DNA of 64,000 nt, from NCBI GenBank assembly GCA_017853575.1, contig JAFMJI010000012.1:1-64000 (forward strand), read 5' to 3'. Shown in pieces: positions 45,233 through 56,100 of this stretch. Each line of letters opens with the position of its first letter. Position 1 is the stretch's first letter. The DNA comes from Chitinophagaceae bacterium (GTDB lineage: Bacteria; Bacteroidota; Bacteroidia; Chitinophagales; Chitinophagaceae). Under the pieces are notes generated by a model. That model was not told where the DNA came from and searched no databases. It saw only the letters and a program-made list of their open reading frames with translations. A program made the translations under genes and the position numbers.

Positions 45233-46987
45233 TTAACGAATAGAAAATTCAAATGGCAATCTTGCTTTTACTTCTCCTGTTTCAGATTTAATTTGTTTGA
45301 TTCTCTTCAACAGCTGAAAATCCTCTACTCCCAGTTCTTTTTCCATTTTTGTAGATACAAATTCTCCAGAGTATTTATTAATAAAATATTCAATCATGGA
45401 TTCTGGTTCTGGATATTTTTTCAATTTATACTCCTTCAAATCAACTGATTTTGCTGCAAATTTGATTGCATCTTCTAAACCACCTATGGAATCTACCAAT
45501 CCAATTTTAAGTGCTCTTGCTCCTGTCCATACTCTTCCCTGAGCGATACTGTCTACATCTGCAATTTTCATGTGTCGCCCATCGGCAACCCTTCCCAGAA
45601 AATCTTGATAAATATTGTCTACTTCACCCTGAATGATTTTTTTCTCATTTTCTGTCATGGCCCTTGTTACTGATGGTGCATCAGCATATGGTGAAGTACT
45701 GATCCGATCAAAAGTAATTCCAAGCTTGTTTTTAAAGAATGTTGAGAAATCTGGTACGATTGAAAACACTCCAATTGAACCAGTAATTGTATTGGGTTCA
45801 GCAAATATTTTATCAGCATTGCAGGAAATATAATACCCGCCACTGGCAGCGACATTCCCCATGGATACAATCACTTTTTTACCAGCCTTTTTACTCAACT
45901 CGAGTTCTCTCCAGATAATTTCACTTGCAAAGCTGCTTCCTCCAGGTGAGTTCACCCTAAGCACAATTGCCTTTATTGATTTGTCCAACCTGATTTTTCT
46001 CAGCAGTAATAAATAATCATCTGAGCCAATTTGGTCTGGACTTCCTTTTCCATAGACGATATCTCCATCTGCTACGACAAGTGCAATCTTATCTTTGGAA
46101 AAAGATGATTTCAAACTTGTTGCTTTAGAATAATTTGCAAGGGTTACAAAATTAATTTTATCATCTTCTTTTATCTTCAATTTTGATCTTAGCAAAGATT
46201 TAAACTCATCATCATACTTTACACCATCGATGAGTCCGTATTTTAGAGCATCAGCAGGACGCATTAAACGATAATCATCAGCGTAAGCTTTAAGACTGTC
46301 AGATGATTTATTTCTTGCTTCAGCTGATTTCTTTAATAAATCTCCATAAATATCATTTAGCCACACTGAAGTTTGAATTTTATTCGCTGGTGACATCTCT
46401 GTTGTTCTCAAAGGCTCTGTTGCACTCTTGAATTTTCCTGCATAAAATATCTGTGGATTGATTTCAAGTTTATCGATCAAATTTTTAAAAAATACATATT
46501 CAACAGACATTCCTTGCCATTCAAACATACCCTTTGGATGACAATAAATTTTATCAGCAACCGATACAAGTCCGTATGCTTTTTGGGTGATATAATCTCC
46601 ATATGCATAAATAAACTTCCCAGTATTTTTAAATTTTACCAATGCATTGCGCAGTTCATCTGAATTGCCATAACCATTTGCGTTCCCTTTGGCAACCAAA
46701 TAAATACCTTTGATGGAGGTATCTTCTGCTGCGTGTTCAATCAATTTCAATGCGGTATGAAAATCAGGATTTTGCTGTTCACCAGTTAAAACCTGAAATG
46801 GGTCTTCGGCAACCTGTTCACGCAGTTCCTGCATCAGATCAATCACCAAGACAGCATTAGACCCCACCTCTGGCTTGTCGGTTGCAATCAAAGCTCCTGC
46901 AATCCCAAAAAAAATGACAAATATCAGTCCGAAGAAAACAATCAGTGCAAGCAGAGATGCAAAGAAAGATTTGAAGAAATTTTTCAA
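45233..46987 (-). CDS. sppA: Signal peptide peptidase SppA, 67 kDa type
   Basis: 584 residues with one N-terminal membrane anchor (about 10-35) and two tandem ClpP-like halves. The catalytic dyad is K187 in AGKFKSATEPLRTTEMSP and S382 in NVAASGGYYISC, at the same relative positions as in the E. coli enzyme. NSPGGSSFASE and GSIGVF are further family motifs. It degrades cleaved signal peptides in the inner membrane. The ABC-2 permease follows 8 nt later. Confidence 0.95.
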   Translation of the reverse strand: MKNFFKSFFASLLALIVFFGLIFVIFFGIAGALIATDKPEVGSNAVLVIDLMQELREQVAEDPFQVLTGEQQNPDFHTALKLIEHAAEDTSIKGIYLVAKGNANGYGNSDELRNALVKFKNTGKFIYAYGDYITQKAYGLVSVADKIYCHPKGMFEWQGMSVEYVFFKNLIDKLEINPQIFYAGKFKSATEPLRTTEMSPANKIQTSVWLNDIYGDLLKKSAEARNKSSDSLKAYADDYRLMRPADALKYGLIDGVKYDDEFKSLLRSKLKIKEDDKINFVTLANYSKATSLKSSFSKDKIALVVADGDIVYGKGSPDQIGSDDYLLLLRKIRLDKSIKAIVLRVNSPGGSSFASEIIWRELELSKKAGKKVIVSMGNVAASGGYYISCNADKIFAEPNTITGSIGVFSIVPDFSTFFKNKLGITFDRISTSPYADAPSVTRAMTENEKKIIQGEVDNIYQDFLGRVADGRHMKIADVDSIAQGRVWTGARALKIGLVDSIGGLEDAIKFAAKSVDLKEYKLKKYPEPESMIEYFINKYSGEFVSTKMEKELGVEDFQLLKRIKQIKSETGEVKARLPFEFSIR

Positions 46988-47031
46988 CGTAATTTATTTA
47001 GAGCACAAAATTAAAGAACTTTGACCGCCTC

Positions 47032-47038
47032 AGAGGAG
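47032..47038 (+). promoter_or_regulatory. Shine-Dalgarno-like site of folK
   Basis: AGAGGAG lies 7 nt before the ATG at 47046. Such a strong match is unusual in this window, where most genes lack one. Confidence 0.45.
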
Positions 47039-47045
47039 TACTTAT

Positions 47046-47549
47046 ATGAATAATGCGTATTTATTGATAGGTGGCAACATTGGTGACCGGTTGGGTTATT
47101 TGCAAAGAGCATGTAATGAAATCACCAATAAAATTGGCGAAATAATCAAGTCTTCCTCGATTTACGAGACAGCGCCTTGGGGGAACTATAATCAATCCAA
47201 TTTCCTCAATCAGGCACTTTTGGCAAAGACTGCACTAGAGCCTTCGCTCTTGCTTCAGAATATCTTGAGCATCGAGGAAGGAATGGGCAGAATTAGAACT
47301 GCTGAAAACCAACCAAGAACAATCGATATTGATATACTTTATTTCAATGATGTGAAAATAAATTCAAATGAATTAACCATACCACATCCAAGAATTTTCA
47401 GCAGAAAGTTTGTTCTGGTTCCAATGCATGAAATTGCACCAGACCATATTGATCCTGAACATGAAAAATCTATCGAACAAATGCTGAATGAATGCAAAGA
47501 TGATCTCGAAGTGAATAAATTTTCAATCAATGTGCATAACAATGATTGA
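47046..47549 (+). CDS. folK: 2-amino-4-hydroxy-6-hydroxymethyldihydropteridine pyrophosphokinase
   Basis: 167 residues, typical HPPK length. GGNIGDRLGYLQRA at the start, the ATP/Mg site RTAENQPRTIDIDILYFND and the pterin-site segment IPHPRIFSRKFVLVPMHEI are diagnostic. It transfers pyrophosphate from ATP to the pterin precursor in folate synthesis. It is preceded by an unusually clear Shine-Dalgarno and followed after 32 nt by the nucleoside kinase, which seems to have its own promoter. Confidence 0.95.
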   Translation: MNNAYLLIGGNIGDRLGYLQRACNEITNKIGEIIKSSSIYETAPWGNYNQSNFLNQALLAKTALEPSLLLQNILSIEEGMGRIRTAENQPRTIDIDILYFNDVKINSNELTIPHPRIFSRKFVLVPMHEIAPDHIDPEHEKSIEQMLNECKDDLEVNKFSINVHNND

Positions 47550-47576
47550 CCATCTTTAAAAGCTTTGATAAGTTTG
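47545..47576 (+). promoter_or_regulatory. Promoter of the deoxynucleoside kinase, start codon 5 nt downstream
   Basis: ATTG (47545-47548), a 20-nt spacer and TAAGTTTG (47569-47576). It supports the ATG at 47582 rather than an in-frame ATG at 47546 that overlaps folK. Confidence 0.5.
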
Positions 47577-47581
47577 AAAGT

Positions 47582-48214
47582 ATGAAATATAAATTCATCG
47601 CGATTGAAGGGAATATTGGCGCTGGCAAGACAACCCTTGCACATTTGTTGGCAAAACATTTCAACGCGAGACTTATATTAGAAGAATTTGCAGACAATCC
47701 ATTCTTATCTAAATTCTACGAAAACCCCTCCCAGTATGCCTTTCCGGTAGAACTTTTTTTTATGGCAGAAAGGTTCAAGCAACAAAAAGACCTGGTCAGC
47801 CAACAGGATCTCTTTCAAAGCACAACGATTTCTGATTACCTGTTTACAAAATGCCTTCTTTTTGCCAAAGTAAATTTGCCGGACGATGAATTCAGGTTAT
47901 ATCAGCGATTGTTTGAAATCATTCACCAACAGATTCATCAGCCGGATTTACTCATCTATCTCCACTCTCCAGTACAAAAACTTCAAGAAAACATTAAGAA
48001 GAGAAATAGGTCGTATGAGCAAAATATCCAAAATGATTACCTGTTCAACTTACAGGAAACATATACTCATTACATCAAGCAACATAATTTCAAGACACTT
48101 TACGTGGATGCGTCTCATGCAGATTTTCTAGGAAACGATAAACATCTTGAAACCATCATAGAAGCGCTTGACAAGGATTATGAGCATGGGCAACATTTGA
48201 TCACACTGCCCTGA
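47582..48214 (+). CDS. Deoxynucleoside kinase
   Basis: 210 residues from ATG 47582. P-loop GNIGAGKT at 10-17, then the substrate-loop glutamates LILEEFADNPFL and the PVELFFMAERFKQQKD helix typical of dGK/dAK/dCK-family kinases. The lid region has KRNRSYEQNI. It phosphorylates a deoxynucleoside with ATP for salvage; the base preference is not readable. It follows folK, as in many Bacteroidota. Confidence 0.9.
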   Translation: MKYKFIAIEGNIGAGKTTLAHLLAKHFNARLILEEFADNPFLSKFYENPSQYAFPVELFFMAERFKQQKDLVSQQDLFQSTTISDYLFTKCLLFAKVNLPDDEFRLYQRLFEIIHQQIHQPDLLIYLHSPVQKLQENIKKRNRSYEQNIQNDYLFNLQETYTHYIKQHNFKTLYVDASHADFLGNDKHLETIIEALDKDYEHGQHLITLP

Positions 48215-48248
48215 CATACAATCAAAACAAAGACCGATCTTTGTTTAT

Positions 48249-49493
48249 ATGTTTGGTTTCCTCCGACACAAAAGTTTCTCTGCATTGATCCACGCTGAAT
48301 TCAGGATATATATCATCGCCCGTTTCTTTTTTATCATGGTGTTAACCATGCAGGCAACACTGATCAGCTGGAAAGTATTTGAAATAACACATGATCCATT
48401 TAGCATTGGGCTCATTGGACTTGTTGAGTTTGTGCCTGCAGTAATCATGGCCATCTATTCAGGTTATATTATCGATAAAAGTGATAAGAAAAAGTTGCTG
48501 CACCTGAGCATTGCCGGAAATCTGTTGTTAACCATTCTTTTCACTTACATCACCAGTCAACAAGCATCTACTGTTTTCTCGCAGCAGGCGATTTTATTCA
48601 CTATTTATATCATCGCATTTTGTACTGGTATTGCAAGGGCATTTAGTGGGCCTACCTCTTTTGCATTGGTTAGTATGTTGGTTCCAAAAGAAAAAATCCC
48701 GAATGCAATCAGCTGGCATAGCAGCTCTTGGCAGATTGCGGGAGTTGGTGGCCCTGCCATCGGGGGGTTGTTGTACGGTGCAAAAGGGATCACTTTCACA
48801 TTCACTTTGATGATTATCATGATGAGCATCGCGGTGATTGTATTGTTTTTTATTGGGCCAAAACCACCTACTGCACAACTCAAGGGAGAACCCATGTTGA
48901 AAAGCATACGAGAAGGATTTAAGTTTGTCTGGAACACCAAAGAAATACTTGGCGTGATAACATTGGATTTGTTTGCAGTATTTTTTGGTGGAGCTACTGC
49001 ACTCCTTCCCTACTTTTCTGATGTGATTTTAAAAACTGGCGCACAAGGGCTGGGTATTTTGAGAGCCGCACCGGGTATTGGGGCCATTGTAGTGATGTTG
49101 GTGGTGAATTTTATTGGAATGAAATCAAATCAAGGCAAATGGATGCTTTGGTGTGTTGCTGGCTTTGGACTTACCATCATCATTTTTGGGCTATCCAGCT
49201 GGTTTTGGATTTCCTTTGTTGCATTGTTATTATCAGGACTGTTAGATGGAATCAGCATAATAGTTAGATCAACCGTACTTCAGCTCAAAACACCAGAGGA
49301 AATGAAAGGGCGAGTCTCTGCATTAAACAGCATCTTCATTATTTCATCCAATGAATTGGGTGCATTTGAAAGCGGTTTCGCATCCAGACTGATGGGAGTT
49401 ATACCGTCAGTAGTTTTTGGGGGGATGATGACAATTGGAGTAGTGGTATTTACTTGGTTTAAGATGCCAAGTCTCAGAAAAATCAATTACTGA
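48249..49493 (+). CDS. MFS transporter
   Basis: 414 residues with 12 predicted membrane helices. YSGYIIDKSDKKKLLH matches the MFS loop 2-3 (motif A-like), AFSGPTSFALVSMLVPKEKIPNAISWHSSSWQIAGVGGPAIGG covers the middle helices. It belongs to the EntS-like/DUF894 group, often annotated as enterobactin or macrolide exporter; no biosynthetic genes nearby support a substrate. It ends 1 nt before the convergent YkgJ gene. Confidence 0.88.
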   Translation: MFGFLRHKSFSALIHAEFRIYIIARFFFIMVLTMQATLISWKVFEITHDPFSIGLIGLVEFVPAVIMAIYSGYIIDKSDKKKLLHLSIAGNLLLTILFTYITSQQASTVFSQQAILFTIYIIAFCTGIARAFSGPTSFALVSMLVPKEKIPNAISWHSSSWQIAGVGGPAIGGLLYGAKGITFTFTLMIIMMSIAVIVLFFIGPKPPTAQLKGEPMLKSIREGFKFVWNTKEILGVITLDLFAVFFGGATALLPYFSDVILKTGAQGLGILRAAPGIGAIVVMLVVNFIGMKSNQGKWMLWCVAGFGLTIIIFGLSSWFWISFVALLLSGLLDGISIIVRSTVLQLKTPEEMKGRVSALNSIFIISSNELGAFESGFASRLMGVIPSVVFGGMMTIGVVVFTWFKMPSLRKINY

Positions 49494-49494
49494 T

Positions 49495-49980
49495 TTATTT
49501 TATTTCTTGCATCAATCTTTCAACTACATAATATGCAGCTGGACAAAAAGAAATGTTCTTAAGCGTTAATTGTTGACGTTTTACAAATACATCCTCATCT
49601 GTATATGGAAACCTCCTGCAGTCAGATGGTCGGTCATGATATATCGAACAGTAATTGTCAGATCCCAAAAATGGACAAGGTTTTGATTTTAATACGTAAT
49701 CCCCTTCCTCATCAATATTCAGATATGTGTCAATAAACATGCTCTCTTTCATTGACAAGGCTTTGCTTATCCTTTTGATGTCCGGGGTTTTGAACCTTGG
49801 TGAATAATTTTTACAGCAATTGGCACAGGTAAGACAATCCACCTGCTCAAATGCTTCCTCATGAAGTGCCGGAAGTTCACGAAGGATCTTGTTTTTATCC
49901 GCTCTTGTAAGAAACTGCTTATAGAGTTTTGAGCGTTCAGACGACTTTTTCTCCCAATTTTTGAGTAGGTCTCCAGACAT
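49495..49980 (-). CDS. YkgJ-family cysteine cluster protein
   Basis: 161 residues. The Cys-rich motif CLTCANCCKNYSPRF and the later KPCPFLGSDNYCSIYHDRP with SDCRRFPY form the CxxCxxCC...C...C zinc/iron cluster of the YkgJ/UPF0153 family. The biochemical role is not established for the family. A TAATTTTG box on the minus strand sits 4 nt before the start. Confidence 0.88.
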   Translation of the reverse strand: MSGDLLKNWEKKSSERSKLYKQFLTRADKNKILRELPALHEEAFEQVDCLTCANCCKNYSPRFKTPDIKRISKALSMKESMFIDTYLNIDEEGDYVLKSKPCPFLGSDNYCSIYHDRPSDCRRFPYTDEDVFVKRQQLTLKNISFCPAAYYVVERLMQEIK

Positions 49981-49984
49981 AGGC

Positions 49985-49992
49985 CAAAATTA
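49985..49992 (-). promoter_or_regulatory. -7 box of the YkgJ gene, start codon 4 nt downstream
   Basis: TAATTTTG on the minus strand; no clear -33. A leaderless mRNA is predicted. Confidence 0.4.
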
Positions 49993-50084
49993 GATCAAAA
50001 GTTGAATCTGGAGGTTGTTTCACCAATTAATCCACATTCATAGAACAGCCTGCACAAAGCATCCAATCAGTGGTTGGATATGAG

Positions 50085-50092
50085 TAAATTTG
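50085..50092 (+). promoter_or_regulatory. Putative -7 box of gcvP
   Basis: TAAATTTG followed by CA, giving a 5' UTR of about 35 nt. No clear -33 element. The leader is too short for a glycine riboswitch. Confidence 0.4.
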
Positions 50093-50131
50093 CAGCTCAA
50101 TATCAACCTAACTTAAAAATATACCGATTCC

Positions 50132-53011
50132 ATGAATCTTATAGAGCAGCAAGAAAAGGAGTTTATATCAAGACATATTGGTCCAAATCAATTGGAAGAG
50201 AAAGAAATGCTCAAGATTACCGGAGAAAAAAACCTGGATGATCTTGTAAACAAAACAGTTCCATCCAACATAAAAAATAAAGAAAACATGAAGCTGCCCA
50301 CTCCAATGAGTGAAGCTGCTTATCTGGAACATATTCAAGAAGTTGGACAGAAAAATATTGTTGCGAAAAATTTCATTGGACAAGGTTATTACGGCACACA
50401 TACTCCCAGTGTTATACTTAGAAATATTTTTGAGAACCCGGGATGGTATACACAATACACTCCATACCAAGCAGAGATTGCACAAGGACGATTGGAGAGT
50501 TTACTCAATTACCAAACCATGGTAAGTGATTTAACCGGATTGCCAATTGCCAACGCTTCACTGTTGGATGAGGGAACTGCAGCGGCTGAAGCAATGACAA
50601 TGTTTTTTAATTTTCTAAATAAACAGGATCATATTGAGCGAGCAAAGTTTTTTGTTGATGAACATTGCTTTCCTCAAACCTTGGATGTGCTGATAACAAG
50701 AGCTTTGCCAATTGGAATTGAGATTGTATCAGGCAATGCAGAAACTGCAAATATTGACAACAGTTATTTTGGAGCCCTTGTTCAATATCCAAATAACAGT
50801 GGCAGTCTGGTTCACCATAAATCATTTATAGAAAAAGTACACGCCGCTGGGGCATTTGTTGTTATGACCACAGATTTGCTGGCACTCACGTTGATCACGC
50901 CTCCTGGAGAATTAGGTGCAGATGTTGCATGTGGGTCGGCACAACGATTTGGTGTACCTATTGGGTTTGGAGGTCCACACGCTGCATTTTTTGCCACAAA
51001 AGATGAATTCAAACGTAACATTCCAGGAAGAATCATTGGCATTAGCATAGATGCACATGGAAACAGGGCATTGAGGATGGCTTTGCAAACCAGAGAGCAG
51101 CATATCAAAAGAGAAAAAGCAACTTCCAATATTTGTACTGCACAAGCATTGTTGGCAAACATGGCTGCCATGTACGCGGTGTATCATGGTCCAGATGGTT
51201 TAAAGAAAATTGCAACAAGAACTTCCTTGCTTGCAAAAACTACTGCCAATGCGCTAAAAGAAAAAGGCTTTGCGATTGCTTCTGATAATTTCTTTGACAC
51301 AATTACAGTTGTAACAAATGATGCACCAAAAATCATTGATACAGCAGCTAAGAAGAAAATAAATTTCAGAAAAATTGCAAGTGATAAAATTGGCATTTCA
51401 TTTGATGAAACATCTACCCCATCTGATGTGCTGAACATATTGCAATGTTTTGATGAGAACAGTTCAGCTGCTTTCAGTATTTCAGAAGATGAGTTGCTGA
51501 GCAACATTCCAGGAAATCTTACCAGAACATCTACCTATTTATTGCATCCTGTTTTCAATAATTACCACAGTGAAAGCAAGATGATGAGATACATCAAGTA
51601 TCTAGAAAACAAAGACCTCTCCTTAAATACTTCCATGATATCACTTGGCAGCTGTACCATGAAATTGAATGCAGCTACGGAGATGATGCCGCTCAGTTGG
51701 AGTTGCTGGTCAAACATCCACCCTTTCGCTCCATTGGATCAGACAAAAGGTTACCAACAAATCACAGATGAACTTTCAGCTTACTTGTGTGAAATCACCG
51801 GATTTGATGCATGCAGCCTTCAACCAAACAGCGGCGCACAGGGAGAATATGCAGGGCTGCTTACCATCAGAGAATACCACCTTTCTAGAGGAGACAACCA
51901 TAGAAATGTTATGCTGATTCCGATTTCAGCACATGGAACCAACCCGGCATCTGCTGTAATGGCTGGTATGAAAGTGGTTGTTGTAAAAGCACTGGAAAAT
52001 GGATATATCGATGTGGCAGACTTCAGACAAAAAGCAGAGCAATACAGTGCGGAACTTGCAGGAACCATGATTACCTATCCGAGCACTTATGGAATTTTTG
52101 AAGAAACAGTAAAAGAAATTACTGATATAGTTCATCAACATGGTGGACAAGTTTACATGGATGGTGCAAATATGAATGCACAAGTTGGACTTACTTCACC
52201 TGGTTTAATTGGTGCGGATGTATGTCATCTTAATCTTCATAAAACATTTGCCATTCCACATGGCGGCGGCGGTCCGGGCATGGGTCCTATCTGCGTAAAG
52301 TCACACCTGGCACCGTTTTTACCAGGACATGTTCATACCAGTGAAAAAGTGTTGGACATCAACAAAGGAAACATTGCAGTAAGTGCTGCTCCATTTGGAA
52401 GTGCAAGCATTTTATTGATCAGCTATGGTTATATCAGAATGCTAGGACATGAGGGTTTGAAAAAATCAACTGAATTTGCCATCTTAAATGCAAATTACAT
52501 GCGTGCAAGGTTGCAAGGACATTATGATATCCTATATCTTGGAAGCAACAACACTTGTGCACATGAATTCATAGTTGACTTAAGGCCATTTAAAAAATCT
52601 GCAGATATTGAAGCAGAAGATGTAGCAAAGCGATTGATGGATTATGGATTCCATGCTCCTACACTCAGCTTCCCTGTACCAGGAACCATCATGATTGAAC
52701 CAACAGAAAGTGAAGACAAACAAGAGTTGGATAGATTTTGTGATGCGTTGATTTCAATTAGAAATGAAATCAGATCAATAGAAGAAGGAAAAATGGAGAA
52801 GCAAAACAACTTACTTAAGAATGCCCCACATACTCAATATGTTATCATAAGCGATGAGTGGAACAAACCATATTCCAGAGAACAGGCAGCTTTTGCATTA
52901 CCATATCTTAGATCAAGTAAATTCTGGCCAAGTATTTCAAGAGTAAATAACACATACGGTGACAGAAACCTGGTTTGTACATGCGAACCGGTAAGCAGCT
53001 ATGCAGAGTAG
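50132..53011 (+). CDS. gcvP: Glycine dehydrogenase (decarboxylating), P-protein
   Basis: 959 residues, the single-chain form with both homologous halves fused. The N-half has [11 protein letters not shown] and [17 protein letters not shown]; the C-half has [29 protein letters not shown], and the PLP lysine K704 in [18 protein letters not shown]. It decarboxylates glycine and loads aminomethyl groups onto GcvH. GcvT and GcvH are not in this window. It releases ammonium precursors upstream of the glutamate synthase genes, a sensible neighbourhood. Confidence 0.97.
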   Translation: MNLIEQQEKEFISRHIGPNQLEEKEMLKITGEKNLDDLVNKTVPSNIKNKENMKLPTPMSEAAYLEHIQEVGQKNIVAKNFIGQGYYGTHTPSVILRNIFENPGWYTQYTPYQAEIAQGRLESLLNYQTMVSDLTGLPIANASLLDEGTAAAEAMTMFFNFLNKQDHIERAKFFVDEHCFPQTLDVLITRALPIGIEIVSGNAETANIDNSYFGALVQYPNNSGSLVHHKSFIEKVHAAGAFVVMTTDLLALTLITPPGELGADVACGSAQRFGVPIGFGGPHAAFFATKDEFKRNIPGRIIGISIDAHGNRALRMALQTREQHIKREKATSNICTAQALLANMAAMYAVYHGPDGLKKIATRTSLLAKTTANALKEKGFAIASDNFFDTITVVTNDAPKIIDTAAKKKINFRKIASDKIGISFDETSTPSDVLNILQCFDENSSAAFSISEDELLSNIPGNLTRTSTYLLHPVFNNYHSESKMMRYIKYLENKDLSLNTSMISLGSCTMKLNAATEMMPLSWSCWSNIHPFAPLDQTKGYQQITDELSAYLCEITGFDACSLQPNSGAQGEYAGLLTIREYHLSRGDNHRNVMLIPISAHGTNPASAVMAGMKVVVVKALENGYIDVADFRQKAEQYSAELAGTMITYPSTYGIFEETVKEITDIVHQHGGQVYMDGANMNAQVGLTSPGLIGADVCHLNLHKTFAIPHGGGGPGMGPICVKSHLAPFLPGHVHTSEKVLDINKGNIAVSAAPFGSASILLISYGYIRMLGHEGLKKSTEFAILNANYMRARLQGHYDILYLGSNNTCAHEFIVDLRPFKKSADIEAEDVAKRLMDYGFHAPTLSFPVPGTIMIEPTESEDKQELDRFCDALISIRNEIRSIEEGKMEKQNNLLKNAPHTQYVIISDEWNKPYSREQAAFALPYLRSSKFWPSISRVNNTYGDRNLVCTCEPVSSYAE

Positions 53012-53153
53012 GCTGTAATAAACAAATATTGTGTAGAAATTTTGACAATTTTATACCTGAATTGTTGTAAATTCACCGTGAGCTTGCCCCTGTATTAGAT
53101 AATTTTCATCTTTACAGTCAATTTATTAGAATTTTTAAAAAAACTGCTTTCTT

Positions 53154-56100
53154 ATGGCAAGAAACCGGGGTTTATATCGTTCAGAATTCGAAAGGGATGC
53201 CTGTGGAATTGGCTTTGTAGCAAATATAAAAGGCAATAAAAGTCATCAGGTAGTTTCTGATGCACTTACCATATTGGAAAACATGGAGCACCGAGGTGCT
53301 TGTGGTTGTGAGAGCAATACAGGCGATGGTGCTGGTATTCTGATTCAGATTCCACATGCTTTCTTCTTTGATGAATGTTTGAAAATGGGTGTTCATCTTC
53401 CTTCATTCGGAAAATATGGTGTTGGATTTGTTTTTTTCCCAAAAGAAGTGAGACTAAGAGAAGAATGCAGAGATATTTTCAGCAGAGCAGCAGAGGAACT
53501 CGGACTCGAAATATTAAGCTGGCGTAAAGTTCCGGTGAATCCTTCAGATATAGGTTTTACAGCTAGATCTGTTGAACCTGAAATGGAACAAGTTTTCGTT
53601 GCATGTCCAGATCATATCACTGATCCACTGGCATTTGAAAGAAAACTTTTCATCTTAAGAAACTATTCAAGCCATTTAATCAACAATTCTGTAAAAAAAG
53701 ATCCGATTGGATTTTATATTTCATCTCTCTCCTATAAAATTATCGTTTACAAAGGCCAATTGACAAGCCATCAAGTTAGATCTTACTTCCCTGATTTAAG
53801 CAACAAGAAAGTTGTCAGTGCATTGGGATTGGTTCACTCGCGTTTTGCAACAAATACATTTCCATCATGGAAACTTGCACAACCATTCAGATTCATTGCA
53901 CACAATGGTGAAATCAATACACTTCAAGGAAACTTGAACTGGATCAAGGCAAATGAAAAGGGTTATACATCTCCCTACTTTACCAAAGAAGAAATGGAAA
54001 TGTTACTGCCTATCATCTCTTCAGGAAACAGTGATTCTGCGAGCTTGGATAATATGATTGAATTGCTGACCATGACAGGCAGATCTTTGCCGCATGTTAT
54101 GATGATGCTGATACCTGAAGCGTGGGATGGCAACGAGCAAATGGATCCTATTAAAAAAGCATTCTATGAATTTCATGCATCCATGATGGAACCATGGGAC
54201 GGTCCTGCTTCCATTTCATTCACCGATGGAAGAATTATTGGTGCAACATTGGATAGAAATGGTTTAAGACCATCCAGATATTGTGTTACATCTGACGACA
54301 GGGTTATCATGGCTTCAGAAACAGGAGCACTACCCGTGGACCCCTCCATCATCATCAAAAAAGGGAGATTGCAACCTGGTAAAATGTTCATCGTTGATAT
54401 GGAAGAAGGAAGAATCATCAGCGATGAAGAAGTTAAATCTAACATCTGCGGACAAAAACCATATGCAGAGTGGTTGAATAAATATAAAATCAGGTTGAAT
54501 GAACTACCTGAACCAAGAGTTATGTTCACACACTTGGAACATGACCAGGTATTTAAATATCAAAAAACATTTGGTTACAGTTCAGAAGACTTGGAACATA
54601 TCATAGCTCCAATGGCATTGGACGGCAAAGAACCGGTGGGCTCAATGGGAACAGACACTCCATTGGCCATCTTGAGTGATGAGCCCCAACATTTAAGTAG
54701 TTATTTCAAACAATTGTTTGCACAAGTAACCAACCCTCCTATTGATCCCATCAGAGAGCGACTAGTTATGTCACTTGCAACATTTGTCGGCAACAATGAA
54801 AATATGTTGTTTGAGAATCCAATGAGTTGTCATACGGTGGCATTGAAACATCCGGTGTTGACCAATCATGATCTCGAAAAAATCAGGAGTATTGATACAG
54901 GAATTTTCCAAGCAAAAACATTGCAGTGTTATTTCAGGGCAGATGGAAAACCGGGTGCATTGAAAAAAGCATTGGATAGAATTTGCAGATATGCAGTAGA
55001 TGCAGTGGAAGATGGATTTGAAGTATTGATTTTGCAGGACAGAGCAATTGACTCTGAGCATGCTCCTATCCCATCATTGTTATCAACTGCAGCCATTCAC
55101 CATCACCTGATCAGAAAAGGTTATCGTGGTAAAGTGGGCATCATTGTTGAAGCAGGAGATGTTTGGGAAGTTCATCATTTTGCATGCTTGATTGGTTTTG
55201 GTGCCACAGCCATCAATCCATATCTAGCCTTAAGTTCTATCAGGGACATGAAGATCAATGGTAAGCTGCAAACTGAATTGGATCCTGAACAACTAAAGAA
55301 AAATTACATCAAGGCTGTTAACGAAGGTTTATTGAAAGTATTCTCAAAAATGGGAATCTCAACTCTTCAATCGTACCAAGGAGCACAGATATTTGAAATC
55401 ATCGGTTTAAACAATGAAGTAGTTGATAAATATTTTACAGGAGCAGTATCGCGCATACAGGGAATGGGGTTGGATGAAATTGCAAGAGAGGCGTTGGCAA
55501 AGCACAGGCTAGCATTTGCAAGAAAGAGCTTACCAGTGGATAGATTGCCAGTAGGCGGTTTCTACCAATGGAAAAGAAAAGGAGAATTCCACTTATTCAA
55601 TCCCCAAACCATTCATCTGCTTCAGCATTCTACAAGAACTGGAGATTATTCTTCATTTAAAAAGTACTCGAAGCTTGTCAACGATCAGGAAGAGAAAGCT
55701 TGTACACTGAGAAGTCAGTTTGAATTCAACCCAGTTCGTCCATCGATTTCAATCGACGAAGTTGAACCTGCTGAAAAAATATATAAAAGATTTGCAACAG
55801 GCGCCATGTCATTTGGTTCCATTTCATGGGAAGCACATACAACACTTGCCATTGCCATGAATCGATTGGGTGCAAAAAGCAATACAGGTGAAGGTGGAGA
55901 AGATCAAGCACGTTATGAGAAATTGCCAAGTGGTGATTCAATGAGATCATCTATCAAGCAAGTTGCGTCTGCAAGATTTGGTGTTACTGCTCAATATCTA
56001 ACTGAAGCAGATGAACTGCAAATTAAAATGGCACAAGGTGCAAAGCCAGGTGAAGGCGGTCAATTACCAGGACATAAAGTTGATGATTGGATTGGAAGGG

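Noticed and set aside
49981-50131. Glycine riboswitch ahead of gcvP
   Set aside because: The likely transcript start leaves only about 35 nt of leader and no tandem aptamer pattern is visible.
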